From contig JBBKXR010000071.1 of assembly GCA_037969585.1 (NCBI GenBank), positions 10,123 through 74,122 on the forward strand: a stretch of 64,000 nt of DNA. Reading direction: 5' to 3'. The notes under the pieces were generated by a model. It ran no database searches. It had not been told where the DNA came from and saw nothing but the letters and a program-made list of their open reading frames with translations. Of this stretch, positions 54,404 to 62,838 are shown in pieces. A program made the translations under genes and the position numbers. Position 1 is the first letter of the stretch, and the number at the start of each line of letters is the position of its first letter. The DNA is from JBBKXR01 sp037969585 (GTDB lineage: Bacteria; Verrucomicrobiota; Verrucomicrobiia; Verrucomicrobiales; DEV007).

Positions 54404-55099
54404 ATGATGAAAATTACTAACTTCCCCTCTGTCGTCGTTCGGCTTGTTTGCTCAATGGCAATACTGCTGTTGGTCTTCCAGCATTCAGCAACGGCTTCAG
54501 TTACCGTAACAAAAACGAATAACAGTGGTGCCACCGTCAATGGCAGTTCGACTAGTCAATCGGTAAGTTTCAGTGCGCTTGATTTTCCCGGATTGGGGAC
54601 GACGATCACGAATGTTGCTGTCGCGGTGACGTTTTCAAAGTTGCTACCACTCGGAATCGTCCTTACTCCCGGCTTCCGCGAAGTAGGATTTACGCTGACA
54701 GGAGCGGGCATGACAGAAGAGTTAATCGACGGACTTGGGGGATCACGGTCTTTCAGCGAAGGAGGTGTTGGAGCTTCGTTCAACGGAACAGTGACTTTCG
54801 ATCAAAATGCCGTGTCCATGGTGAACGCCAACCCGAATCAAATTATGGCGGGAACCTTTCGTCCATCGGATGGCAATCTGAACAACTTTATCGGTGCCGA
54901 TGCAATTGGCAATTGGACGCTTGGCATCAGTGACAGCCGCGCCTTGGCGAGCAGCGGTCTTACTGTCAGTTCGTGGTCAGTATCGATCACCAGCGTTCCC
55001 GAACCGACGTCGATTGGCCTGTGGGGAATCGCCGCTGCCCTTGGGGCAATCATCGTATTCCATCGTCCTCGTCGAGAAGACCTTACCTTTGCAAGCTAA
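54404..55099 (+). CDS. PEP-CTERM protein with P (proprotein convertase) domain
   Basis: 231 residues from the ATG at 54404 (a second ATG follows directly). The signal peptide ends near SATAS (about 32). Residues about 45-196 resemble the P/Homo-B domain: GFTLTGAGM..., an FNGTVTFDQNA strand, AGTFRPSDGNLNNFIG and GNWTLGISDSRA...SSWSVSI. The C-terminus is a PEP-CTERM tail: VPEPTSIGLWG at 198, a hydrophobic helix, then FHRPRRED. It should be exported, then cut by the exosortase and released or attached to the surface. P domains usually accompany subtilisin-like proteases; there is no protease here. It is a close paralogue of the next gene. Confidence 0.87.
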   Translation: MMKITNFPSVVVRLVCSMAILLLVFQHSATASVTVTKTNNSGATVNGSSTSQSVSFSALDFPGLGTTITNVAVAVTFSKLLPLGIVLTPGFREVGFTLTGAGMTEELIDGLGGSRSFSEGGVGASFNGTVTFDQNAVSMVNANPNQIMAGTFRPSDGNLNNFIGADAIGNWTLGISDSRALASSGLTVSSWSVSITSVPEPTSIGLWGIAAALGAIIVFHRPRREDLTFAS

Positions 55100-55185
55100 G
55101 CCGGTTGTTGAGACCGCGGATGAAAATCGAGGCAACATCGTTTCATGAAAATTATAGGATAGTCCTGCACTGAGCCAGCGCATCG

Positions 55186-55201
55186 ATTATGATTATTATG
55201 G
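55186..55201 (+). promoter_or_regulatory. Shared AT-rich motif upstream of the second PEP-CTERM gene
   Basis: ATTATGATTATTATGG, one mismatch from the motif upstream of wecA (52264-52279, minus). It lies 31 bases before the TTG start at 55233 and contains TATGAT and TATTAT, which could serve as a -10 box. A short open frame starts with ATG at 55198. Confidence 0.5.
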
Positions 55202-55232
55202 AATCCGTAAAAATTGTTACTTCCGCGTTACT

Positions 55233-55934
55233 TTGGATCCTACGTCTCTAATCAACATTATCCGTCTAAGGGGGGCTTGCGCCTTCTGGGGGGTGGTGGC
55301 ATTGGCTATCATGGCACCCAACGCTGATGCGTCGGTGACCGTCACGAAGACCAATTCCACCGGAGCTTCGGTGAATGGCGGTTCGGTCAATCAAACTATC
55401 AGTTTCTCCGCAGCGGATTTTGGGGGCCTGGCAAACATCGCCAAAGTGACGGTGTCCATTACCTTTTCCAAGCTGAATTTGCTTGGACTGACTCGTGCTG
55501 AATATCGTGAGGTCGGTTTCATCCTGACCGGTGCGGGGACCTCCGAAGTTCTCATCCGCGATGCAACAAAGGGAGGAGGGTCGTTCAACAGGGGTGAAAG
55601 GGGGGCATCGTTCAACGGAACTATCTTGTTTGACCAAGATGCGGCCGTTGTCGTGAATGACGATAAGAATCTAATGAAGGCTGGTACTTTCCGTCCAGAT
55701 GATGGTGATCTTGGTGATTTTTCGGGGCGGAATGCCCTTGGCAACTGGACGCTGACGATAATCGACAGCGACGGTGGTCTTTTAAATACAGGAGTTAGCG
55801 TCGATTCGTGGACGGTGTCGATCACCTCGCTTACCCCGGTCCCGGAATCTGGAGCGATCGGTATGTGGGGAGGCTTTGCGATGCTCGCCGGCGTGATCGT
55901 CTTGCATCGGCCTCGCCGTGCTGATTTCGCTTAG
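55233..55934 (+). CDS. PEP-CTERM protein with P domain, paralogue
   Basis: 233 residues if TTG (55233) is the start; no ATG exists in frame between the upstream stop and the mature part. The length before SVTVTK then agrees with the paralogue within about three residues, which supports TTG. The signal peptide ends near NADA. The P-domain features are the same as in the preceding gene (GFILTGAGTSEVL, FNGTILFDQDA, AGTFRPDDGDLGDFSG, GNWTLTIIDSDGG). The tail is VPESGAIGMWG at about 203, a hydrophobic helix and HRPRRADFA. The PEP motif is thus P-E-S here, still acceptable for the family. Tandem duplication is clear. No Shine-Dalgarno is visible, so translation may be weak. Confidence 0.82.
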   Translation: MDPTSLINIIRLRGACAFWGVVALAIMAPNADASVTVTKTNSTGASVNGGSVNQTISFSAADFGGLANIAKVTVSITFSKLNLLGLTRAEYREVGFILTGAGTSEVLIRDATKGGGSFNRGERGASFNGTILFDQDAAVVVNDDKNLMKAGTFRPDDGDLGDFSGRNALGNWTLTIIDSDGGLLNTGVSVDSWTVSITSLTPVPESGAIGMWGGFAMLAGVIVLHRPRRADFA

Positions 55935-56079
55935 AGCGATAGCTCGCTGGGGCGGGTGGTGCACTGCGGAGTCTTAACTGGTCTGTTTTCGTCGACGTTC
56001 CGGGGTAGTCGATCCTGCTTTTCCCTCTGCAGCGGATGGTGATAGAGTATCGTATGTCAATCAGGGCATATGCGTCCTG

Positions 56080-58959
56080 TTGAAAGAGATACTCACTCCC
56101 ACGCTGTTGAAAGACCCTTCTCATTCTACACGACCAGCCGAAGTGGCACTGCCTCAATCCGCTGGCGATCCAGCCAGATCTCCGAGGCGCAGGTCTTCGT
56201 TTTCGCGCTTCTGCCGATGGACCGCCAAGCTGGTACTAGCCGGCATATTATTGCTGCTTCTGCTGGCGACCATCTCGTGGTTTTCTCGCGATTGGTTGGT
56301 GAAAAAAGCGGAAACGGCACTCGTCAGTAAACTCGACGAGCGGGGCGTGTTCGTCAGCTACGATCAGGTCGAATGGCAGGTGTTGCGTGGCTTAGTGTTG
56401 ACCGGTATCACCTTGTGGGAAGACTCACAGCGCTCAATGCCGTTGGTAAAACTCGGCGACGTGGCCTTTCGACCGGGCATGACTCAGTTGTTGGTCGATC
56501 GTGCCTTGACGGGACGCCTGTCGGTCACTGGCGCGGCATTGAACTTGTACTCGGAGGGTGAGTCGGTCGCCAATATCGAAAACCTCAAGGTTCACGCCAA
56601 CCTTAAGCGTAACGGGCTCGATGTGAGTCAACTGGATGGGGCCATGTTCGGCATGGAATTTCAGTCGGAAGGTTACGTGTTGATTGCAAAGAATGAAGAT
56701 GGCGAAGGGGCCGATAAGGATTCCGACGGAGGTGAGGATTCGGATGACGAAGATGGTAAAAAGAAAATCGATTTTGCGGCAATAGCTGCTATAGCCGAAT
56801 GGGCGGCATTTGAATCGAAAGGCAAACGCCCGCGACTCAACGTAAATTTTAATATCGACCGAACCGCCGACGACCCGATCGTTATAGAAGTTGAACTCAA
56901 GGGGGATGAAATCACCTGGCGAGGCGTACCTTTCGACTCGGTTGACGTGGCAGCTAAATACAGTGACGCGGAAAAATCACTCGATATCTCCCGACTGAAA
57001 CTTGGCCATCGAGGCGGTGAACTTGAGGGGGCCGTTCACTATGGTCTAAAATCACGCACCGTAGAAATCGGCAGTTTGCGTTCGACTCTAAACCCCTTCG
57101 CGCTTGTCGATGACCTGCCGTTTGATGTCGGTGATCGACTCGATATGGTAACGCTTGAGGATGAGCATCCGGAGATCCAGCTGGCCGGCATCATCGAATT
57201 GGCCAATTTCGGGCAGAGTGTTTTTAAAGCGGAAATCCCGAAGCCGATCGCGTTGACTTTGAATCTGGAAGAGGGTGAGTCAGTACCGCTTCAGAACGTG
57301 CATGGCACGGTGGCATTCGATAAAGGTAACATCGGCGCCAACGATCTTGCCGTTACGCTCTACGGTCTTGATGTTAATGCCAACGGTCTGGTCAAACTCG
57401 CACCGAAGTCCGAAGAACCGGGAGAACCGGGAGATCCGGGAGAAGCGGGAGAAGCGGTAGATGAAGATCCGATATCGACCGATCCGAAGGTTGAGCCTGA
57501 TCTCAACCCTGAACCGGAAATCAACCCCGATTCCGTCGAAGGAGACGCTGTTGAACCTGAAGGGGAGAAGAAAAAGTCTTTGAAGCCGCTGCTTGCGTCA
57601 ATCTTCGGATCGATCCAGAAATGGACCAGCTTTACCAGTGACTCCGACAACCCACAGTTAAATGCGAAGTTTGCGGTCGATGGTAAGGCGGCAGATCCGG
57701 TGGTCGTCGAGGGGAAACTGACGGGCAGGAATTTCACATGGCAAGGCGCTGCGATCGATTCGATGGACGCCGACGTGCTGTACAGTCAGCGCAAGAAGCT
57801 GGTCGCGGTGCCCGCCTTTAAATTCGGCTATCGCGGTAAATCGCTGCACGGTGGCCTCGACTATGGCGTGGGAACCAAGGTTCTTGAGCTGTATGGAGTC
57901 GAGTGTCAGGCGGACTGGATATCGTTATGCAACGAGTTGCCATTCGGTATTGAGAAACATCTGCAAGCGGTCGCATTGCCAGACCCGCCGGAACTGGTGG
58001 CTAACGGTAAGATCGCAATCGGTGACTATTCGGCGAGTGATTTCACTCTGGCATCTGTTCGTCCCGTTCCTATGGCGATCAAGTTAGGCGAACGCCTCGT
58101 CAAGATTGACTCGGTCAGTGGAACGGTACGCGGCTACCAGGGAAAGTATTTCAGCGATGATCTCAAGCTTCAGATCGGAGGCGGTGATCTATCGTGGCAG
58201 GGTGAATTTTTGCCCGCAACCAAAGGTTACAATGGCAGTCTCAAGGTCGATAAATTGCCGCTGTCCGAGCTTTTAAAGCTCGCGGGTAAAGATCCTATGA
58301 AGGGCACGATCAATGGCCAATTGAATGGCAGTGGTGATAAGGACGTGTTCATGCGCGAAGGTAGCGGCGATATTTTACTGACCGACACTGAGGCGCTGAA
58401 GATTCCGATCATTGGCGGCTTGCTGAAATTTCTGGCTACCGTTGTTCCTTTGGGAACCGGCAAAGATGAGCTCGTCACCATGAGCTTCGTCACTGAAGAC
58501 GGCTTGATGAAAACCGACGATCTCAAAGCCAGTGGTGCCGGGGTCAAAGTTGACGTCGAAGGGGAAGTTGATTGGAAGGCGATGAGCACCCAGTTTCTTG
58601 CCGAAGCCAAACTTAGCGGAGCGGCCGGTGTGATCACCGTTCTGGCCTCGAAGGCACTCAAGATCGAAGGCTCCGGGCCTTTCAATGATGTTCAGTGGAA
58701 GTTTCGCAGCGTAGACCGCATCGGTGATGCTGCCGAAGGTGTGATCGGTGCCGGCGGTGACGCCGTGATGAAGGTCGGCGAAGGAGCTGGCGAGGGCGTC
58801 AAAATCATCGGTGACGGCGCCGAGGAAGGCGTCAAAATAATCACCGAAGGGCTGATGAAGCTCATCCCGAAAGGGATGAAGAAAAAGGAACCTGGCCCCG
58901 TGGAAGAGTCGAAACCGCCGGTTCCGGTTCCGGCCCCAAATGAGCCGGCTAATGAATAG
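56080..58959 (+). CDS. AsmA-like envelope protein
   Basis: 959 residues from a TTG (56080), start uncertain because no ATG with a ribosome-binding site is in frame. A membrane anchor lies near 48-68 (AKLVLAGILLLLLLATISWF). A long beta-rich periplasmic part of AsmA/TamB type follows, in two similar halves (DFAAIAAIAEWAAFESKGKRPRLNVNFNIDRTADDPIVIE, and IQKWTSFTSDSDNPQLNAKFAVDGKAADPVVVE), separated by acidic Pro/Glu/Asp-rich linkers near 205-225 and 445-505. The AsmA C-terminal pattern (GSGDILLTDTEALKIPIIGGLLKFL) is near 765-785. AsmA-like proteins help lipid transport to the outer membrane. It ends with a Pro-rich tail. Confidence 0.8.
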   Translation: MKEILTPTLLKDPSHSTRPAEVALPQSAGDPARSPRRRSSFSRFCRWTAKLVLAGILLLLLLATISWFSRDWLVKKAETALVSKLDERGVFVSYDQVEWQVLRGLVLTGITLWEDSQRSMPLVKLGDVAFRPGMTQLLVDRALTGRLSVTGAALNLYSEGESVANIENLKVHANLKRNGLDVSQLDGAMFGMEFQSEGYVLIAKNEDGEGADKDSDGGEDSDDEDGKKKIDFAAIAAIAEWAAFESKGKRPRLNVNFNIDRTADDPIVIEVELKGDEITWRGVPFDSVDVAAKYSDAEKSLDISRLKLGHRGGELEGAVHYGLKSRTVEIGSLRSTLNPFALVDDLPFDVGDRLDMVTLEDEHPEIQLAGIIELANFGQSVFKAEIPKPIALTLNLEEGESVPLQNVHGTVAFDKGNIGANDLAVTLYGLDVNANGLVKLAPKSEEPGEPGDPGEAGEAVDEDPISTDPKVEPDLNPEPEINPDSVEGDAVEPEGEKKKSLKPLLASIFGSIQKWTSFTSDSDNPQLNAKFAVDGKAADPVVVEGKLTGRNFTWQGAAIDSMDADVLYSQRKKLVAVPAFKFGYRGKSLHGGLDYGVGTKVLELYGVECQADWISLCNELPFGIEKHLQAVALPDPPELVANGKIAIGDYSASDFTLASVRPVPMAIKLGERLVKIDSVSGTVRGYQGKYFSDDLKLQIGGGDLSWQGEFLPATKGYNGSLKVDKLPLSELLKLAGKDPMKGTINGQLNGSGDKDVFMREGSGDILLTDTEALKIPIIGGLLKFLATVVPLGTGKDELVTMSFVTEDGLMKTDDLKASGAGVKVDVEGEVDWKAMSTQFLAEAKLSGAAGVITVLASKALKIEGSGPFNDVQWKFRSVDRIGDAAEGVIGAGGDAVMKVGEGAGEGVKIIGDGAEEGVKIITEGLMKLIPKGMKKKEPGPVEESKPPVPVPAPNEPANE

Positions 58960-59272
58960 CGCATCGCACGCCTTGCCATTTGAAATTTCTGACTCGGTCG
59001 ATTCCCACACATACTTTTGGCAAATAGTTTAACTTCCCGACACCGGTGGGAGTCGGAAAGTCTGAAGGCTATCGGGCTCCAAAGAAATGACATGATGCCA
59101 ACCGGACGGTGGCTCCAAGGAAGCGCGACATTCTTGTCGTGCTGCAGCGGGAATCGGTTTTCGAAAGTTTAGTGACAGACGCCGGAACGCTGCACTTCCG
59201 ATCAACCCCTGTCCGAAGGCAAGGAACCACAGGAATGTGGTTCTTCCTTGGGTCGCGTTCTCCACAAAGCCT
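58960..59272. other. Convergent 313-base spacer with a hairpin
   Basis: No gene is supported. The spacer lies between the ends of two convergent genes. A hairpin at 59220-59250 (CAAGG, AACCACA, loop GGAA, TGTGGTT, bulge CTT, CCTTG) could end transcription of either gene, although the following T tract is weak. Confidence 0.5.
59220..59250. terminator. Hairpin between convergent genes
   Basis: A 12-pair stem with a three-base bulge: CAAGGAACCACA pairs with TGTGGTT and CCTTG. It sits 22 bases beyond the NRAMP gene stop, read on the minus strand. There is no long T run, so a Rho-independent role is uncertain. Confidence 0.45.
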
Positions 59273-60568
59273 TCAGCCGAATCTCGCAGGAACCATCAGA
59301 GCAGCAGTGGTCGCCTTCGTTGGCAGGATTTTGCCGAGTGTGGTTTTTGCCACGTAGAGGGAGACGATTAGACTGATTGAGACCAGAATCAGCATCCACA
59401 TCGGTGGTTTGTGCTCGCCGACGCGTCGCTGGCGAATGCCGAGGAACAGCAGGCCGGCGACAACCGCGGGACCGCCGATCACGGTCGATGCCTGGGCGAT
59501 GACGATCGTAGTCGTGCGATCGAAGTCAGTGGTCAGTGCGAGCATGCCCACAACCATGCCGATCAGGAGTGCAGCGGTGGTGGCGTGCAGCGTCTTCTTC
59601 GACTTGAGGCTGGAACTGATACCCAAACCATCGGCGAACACATGGCCACCGATCATTGCATTGACCAAAAACGAGCTGAAGGCACCGGCGAGGAATCCGA
59701 AGCAGAAAATGTAGCTGGCAAAGGGACCGAAAGCGCTCTTTAACTGGGCGGACATCTTGCCTGCGTCGCTCAGTTCATCGGGGCTGACCTTGCCGTGAAA
59801 CGAGGCCGCAGCGGTCATCATGATCACTGCCGTGACCCCAACCAGAACGCACATGCCGAACACCGAATCCTTGAAGCCGCTCTTTACATCGGCTGGCCCC
59901 CAGCCGCGTTCGCGAACCAGGTAACCTTGGTAAAAAGCCCCGGCGACCGAAAAGGTGGTGCCGATCAGACCCATGACAATGAGCAGATTATTCGAGTCAC
60001 TGAACGGCGCAAAATCAGGGATCGCGCCACGTGCTGCGTCGCCGATCGATGGCCCCGACCAGAAGAAATTCACCAAGAAGGCGGCGACCATCAGCAGCAC
60101 GAAAATTTTCATGATGCGCTCGACTTGTTTGTAGAGATCACGCGATCCGTAGAGGATGCCGATGATGATGCCGTTAACGACGAGCAAAGATAGAATGATT
60201 GCCCATTTCGGAAATTGCACGCCTTCGCCAAGCAGGGGTTCTATGCCGGCGACGACCGCCATGTTATTGCTCGATTGAAATCCGGCAACGATCAGGAAAA
60301 AGGCGATACCGATGACCGCACCGGCCCATTTCCCCAAGCGGTGATTGAGTTCGCCGCACAGCGAACGTTCCAAGGTTGACCCGAGCCAGGCCGCCAGCGA
60401 GGCGACGCCGATGATGAGGATCAGTAGAGCAATCAGGACCCAGATCATTCCGTAGCCGAAAGCGGCACCGACTTTGGTGCTGGTAGTGATGCTGCCAGGA
60501 CCGAGAACCACCGCGGCAACGATGATGGCGGGTCCGACCGAACGGAAAAGTTGAGTGATTTTATTCAT
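59273..60568 (-). CDS. Divergent NRAMP-family transporter
   Basis: 431 residues from the ATG at 60568 (MNKITQLFRSVGPAIIVA...). Eleven or so membrane spans in the NRAMP arrangement (for example GIAFFLIVAGFQSSNNMAVVAG, HATTAALLIGMVVGMLALTT). The metal-binding residues of true NRAMPs are altered: the first-helix DPGN is GPGS at 23-26, and the sixth-helix MPH region reads AGAFYQG near 209-215. The Asp, Asn and Met ligands for manganese or iron are therefore absent. It probably carries something other than transition metals, or works differently. It starts 40 bases after the NagA-like gene stop and is probably co-transcribed with it. Confidence 0.87.
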   Translation of the reverse strand: MNKITQLFRSVGPAIIVAAVVLGPGSITTSTKVGAAFGYGMIWVLIALLILIIGVASLAAWLGSTLERSLCGELNHRLGKWAGAVIGIAFFLIVAGFQSSNNMAVVAGIEPLLGEGVQFPKWAIILSLLVVNGIIIGILYGSRDLYKQVERIMKIFVLLMVAAFLVNFFWSGPSIGDAARGAIPDFAPFSDSNNLLIVMGLIGTTFSVAGAFYQGYLVRERGWGPADVKSGFKDSVFGMCVLVGVTAVIMMTAAASFHGKVSPDELSDAGKMSAQLKSAFGPFASYIFCFGFLAGAFSSFLVNAMIGGHVFADGLGISSSLKSKKTLHATTAALLIGMVVGMLALTTDFDRTTTIVIAQASTVIGGPAVVAGLLFLGIRQRRVGEHKPPMWMLILVSISLIVSLYVAKTTLGKILPTKATTAALMVPARFG

Positions 60569-60608
60569 GACGGGAAAAAGGAAAGGGAAAGGGAAAGAAA
60601 GCGTGAGT

Positions 60609-61568
60609 TCAAGAAATACCAATCGCCTTGCGCGGATTGTTGCTGACCAGTTGCTCGATCTCGCTCTCTGGCAAGCCGAGCTCGACGGCGAGATTTTTGC
60701 GAATCTGCGGCATGGTCACGGTTGATCCGGCGAGATTTGGCGAGCCTGGACGCCGAGCGACGCCGGATTCATCGATCTCGACGGGAGCGCCGGAAAGTTG
60801 GTAGGTGCCCGGGCCCAGTTTGGCGGCGCTGATGGCGTCGGTGACCATGATGCTGCGCTCGACGCCCGAGATCGAGAGATAGTTTTTCAGGGCGAAAAAA
60901 TCGACGTGCGCGCCATCGGGAATGTAGCAAGTCCAGATGCGGTCGCTCAGGCTCAAGGCACGCTGGATCATGTTGTCGTGGCGCGGCAAATTCACCGGGC
61001 AGCCGTTGCCGAGATGGGTCACCATCGACAGGCCGGCATCAACGGCGCCGCGCAAGGTATCCATCGGCGTATCACAATGGCCAGCGGAGACCGTGATCCC
61101 CTGATCGGCGAGAAATTTCGTTGTGGCAAAACCTGGGTCGTTTTCCGGTGCCAGTGTAACGATGCGAGTCAGTCCGGCTGTTGCATCGAGCAGGCGCTTC
61201 ATGTCGTCAACGTTGGCCGCAACCACGCATTCTGGAGGATGGGCGCCGATGTAGCCCGGTGCCGAATTGAGGAACGGCCCCTCGATGTGAAAGCCCTGAA
61301 ACATTGCCGCAATGTCAGGATCGGCCTCGCGGAATTCGACCATCTTTGCCAGCTTCGCACACAGGGAATCAACACGGTCGGTAATGACCGTGGCGAGGAT
61401 GCCTTCGACGCCATCGGCGGCAAGCGCACGGCAGGCCGCACGGCACTGTTCGAGTGTCAGCTCGGTGGAGCAGAAGTCGGCGCCGTTGTAGCCGTTTACC
61501 TGGATATCGAAGTCGTTCACGGAGGTCGCCAGTCTGGATATTGATATCGTCGAAGTCAATCTTGGCAT
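60609..61568 (-). CDS. NagA-like N-acetylglucosamine-6-phosphate deacetylase, minimal form
   Basis: 319 residues from the ATG at 61568. The amidohydrolase barrel is complete: DFDIQVNGYNGADF at the very start, GFHIEGPFLNS (metal-binding Glu) near 93, SAGHCDTP (His) near 161, THLGNGCP (His) near 184 and IMVTDAISAA (catalytic Asp) near 241. True NagA has about 50 more residues at the N-terminus and extra strands at the C-terminus forming a beta-sandwich; both are missing. It should still deacetylate GlcNAc-6-P or a related amino-sugar phosphate, but specificity is uncertain. Divergent from aroE with only 35 bases between starts. Confidence 0.83.
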   Translation of the reverse strand: MPRLTSTISISRLATSVNDFDIQVNGYNGADFCSTELTLEQCRAACRALAADGVEGILATVITDRVDSLCAKLAKMVEFREADPDIAAMFQGFHIEGPFLNSAPGYIGAHPPECVVAANVDDMKRLLDATAGLTRIVTLAPENDPGFATTKFLADQGITVSAGHCDTPMDTLRGAVDAGLSMVTHLGNGCPVNLPRHDNMIQRALSLSDRIWTCYIPDGAHVDFFALKNYLSISGVERSIMVTDAISAAKLGPGTYQLSGAPVEIDESGVARRPGSPNLAGSTVTMPQIRKNLAVELGLPESEIEQLVSNNPRKAIGIS

Positions 61569-61603
61569 CACACGCAGACCCGTCTAATCTGCCCGCCGAT
61601 ACC

Positions 61604-62482
61604 ATGGCGAAAGAATTGAACTTTAAACAGGAACTGGTCGGCTGCTACGGCTTCCCGGTTGCAGAAAATCCCACCCAGGCAATGATCGAGCCCGCCTTCC
61701 GGGCGATGGGGCTCGACTGGCGCTACCTGACGCTCGAGGTCAAACCCGAGGATCTTCCCGCAGCGATCGCTGCCGCTCGCGCATTCGGCTTTCAGGGCTT
61801 CAACTGCACCATCCCGCACAAGGTGGCGGTCATCGAGCATCTCGATGGCCTCGGCGAATCGGCTCGACTGATGGGTGCCGTCAATTGCGTGGTCCGCCAG
61901 GACGATGGGCGCCTGATCGGCGAAAATACCGACGGCAAAGGCTTCGTCAGTTCGTTTCGAGAACTAGGTGACCCCAGCGGCAAGTCGATGGTGCTGTTCG
62001 GCGCCGGCGGCGCCGCCCGGGCAATTGGTGTCGAAATGGCTTTGGCCGGAGTCAAAAAAATTACCGTCGTCAATCGAGGTGCCGAACGCGGGCGAGAATT
62101 GGAAGCCCTGCTCAAAGGCGATGAATTAGCGGCGGCGATCGGCGGTGCGATCGACGTCACTTACTGTGATTGGGACGGCGAGTTTGTGGTTCCCGAAGGC
62201 ACCGACATCGTCGTCAACGCCACCTCGATCGGACTTTTCCCCGACGTCGACGCACGCGTGCCGGTCGCCGTCGATTCGCTGCGCGATTATATGGTCGTCG
62301 CCGATGTCATTCCCAATCCACCGGAAACTCATCTGGTCCGCGATGCCCGCGCACGCGGCTGTAAAGTCATCGATGGCCTCGGCATGCTCGTCGCTCAAGG
62401 TGTCATCGGTATCGAATTCTGGACGGGCAAAAGTCCCGATCCGGCAGTGATGCGCGCGGGGTTGGAAGAGGTGTTTGGGTAG
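61604..62482 (+). CDS. aroE: Shikimate dehydrogenase
   Basis: 292 residues from the ATG at 61604 (MAKELNFKQELVGCYGFPVAENPTQAM...). It reduces 3-dehydroshikimate to shikimate with NADPH in aromatic amino acid synthesis. The shikimate-binding motif NCTIPHK is near 66-72 (catalytic Lys), GENTDGKGF near 105-113, the nucleotide loop GAGGAARAIGVEM near 132-144, and the NRGAERGRE phosphate clamp near 156. The VNATSIGLFPDVDA and GLGMLVAQG segments complete the family pattern; the latter reads GMLVAQGVIGIEFWTG near 260. Length is normal. Confidence 0.94.
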   Translation: MAKELNFKQELVGCYGFPVAENPTQAMIEPAFRAMGLDWRYLTLEVKPEDLPAAIAAARAFGFQGFNCTIPHKVAVIEHLDGLGESARLMGAVNCVVRQDDGRLIGENTDGKGFVSSFRELGDPSGKSMVLFGAGGAARAIGVEMALAGVKKITVVNRGAERGRELEALLKGDELAAAIGGAIDVTYCDWDGEFVVPEGTDIVVNATSIGLFPDVDARVPVAVDSLRDYMVVADVIPNPPETHLVRDARARGCKVIDGLGMLVAQGVIGIEFWTGKSPDPAVMRAGLEEVFG

Positions 62483-62511
62483 AGGTGCGCGGAGCATATC
62501 CGCCGTAGGAT

Positions 62512-62591
62512 GGATCTCCAGATCCGTCCCCGTTGCGTTGGCGAGCGGTCAAAGGACATTCGCCAACGCACAGGATCGGATCAGGAGATCC
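62512..62591. repeat. 80-base imperfect hairpin, possible intergenic repeat
   Basis: Nested inverted repeats: GGATCTCC/GGAGATCC outside, GATCCG/CGGATC next, and TGCGTTGGCGA (62534-62544)/TCGCCAACGCA (62560-62570) inside, with a 15-base loop. It starts 30 bases after the aroE stop, so it may act as a terminator or mRNA end protector. The form resembles REP-type palindromes. Confidence 0.55.
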
Positions 62592-62787
62592 AATTTACCA
62601 CCAACGCAATACGATCAGCACAACGACGAGCCCGGGAGTGATTTTCTTCCTTGCCGGCCCAAGCAAGTTTGGATGCTCAAGGAAGTGGCTCATTTCTGGG
62701 CCACCCTTTGGACGATAAGGGACCACTCGGGCGTCAGTGGTATTGCTTCTTCAGTAGTGCCTCGAGACAAGTTTGATGGGTAGGATT

Positions 62788-62838
62788 GTCCACCGGCGAC
62801 CGCCGGGACGGACGGTCTCACGTGATCGTCCACTGGGA
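62788..62838. repeat. Dispersed repeat, copies 2 and 3 in tandem
   Basis: GTCCACCGGCGACCGCCGGG... at 62788 is followed 36 bases later by GATCGTCCACTGGGA (62824-62838), which is identical to 7518-7532. Together they are two partial units of the same element as the spacer copy at 7518-7551. Confidence 0.55.

Noticed and set aside
56070..56330. Alternative ATG frame at the start of the AsmA-like gene
   Set aside because: It runs in another frame over the membrane-anchor coding part and stops early; the long frame has the proper anchor and domain, so its TTG start is preferred despite being unusual.
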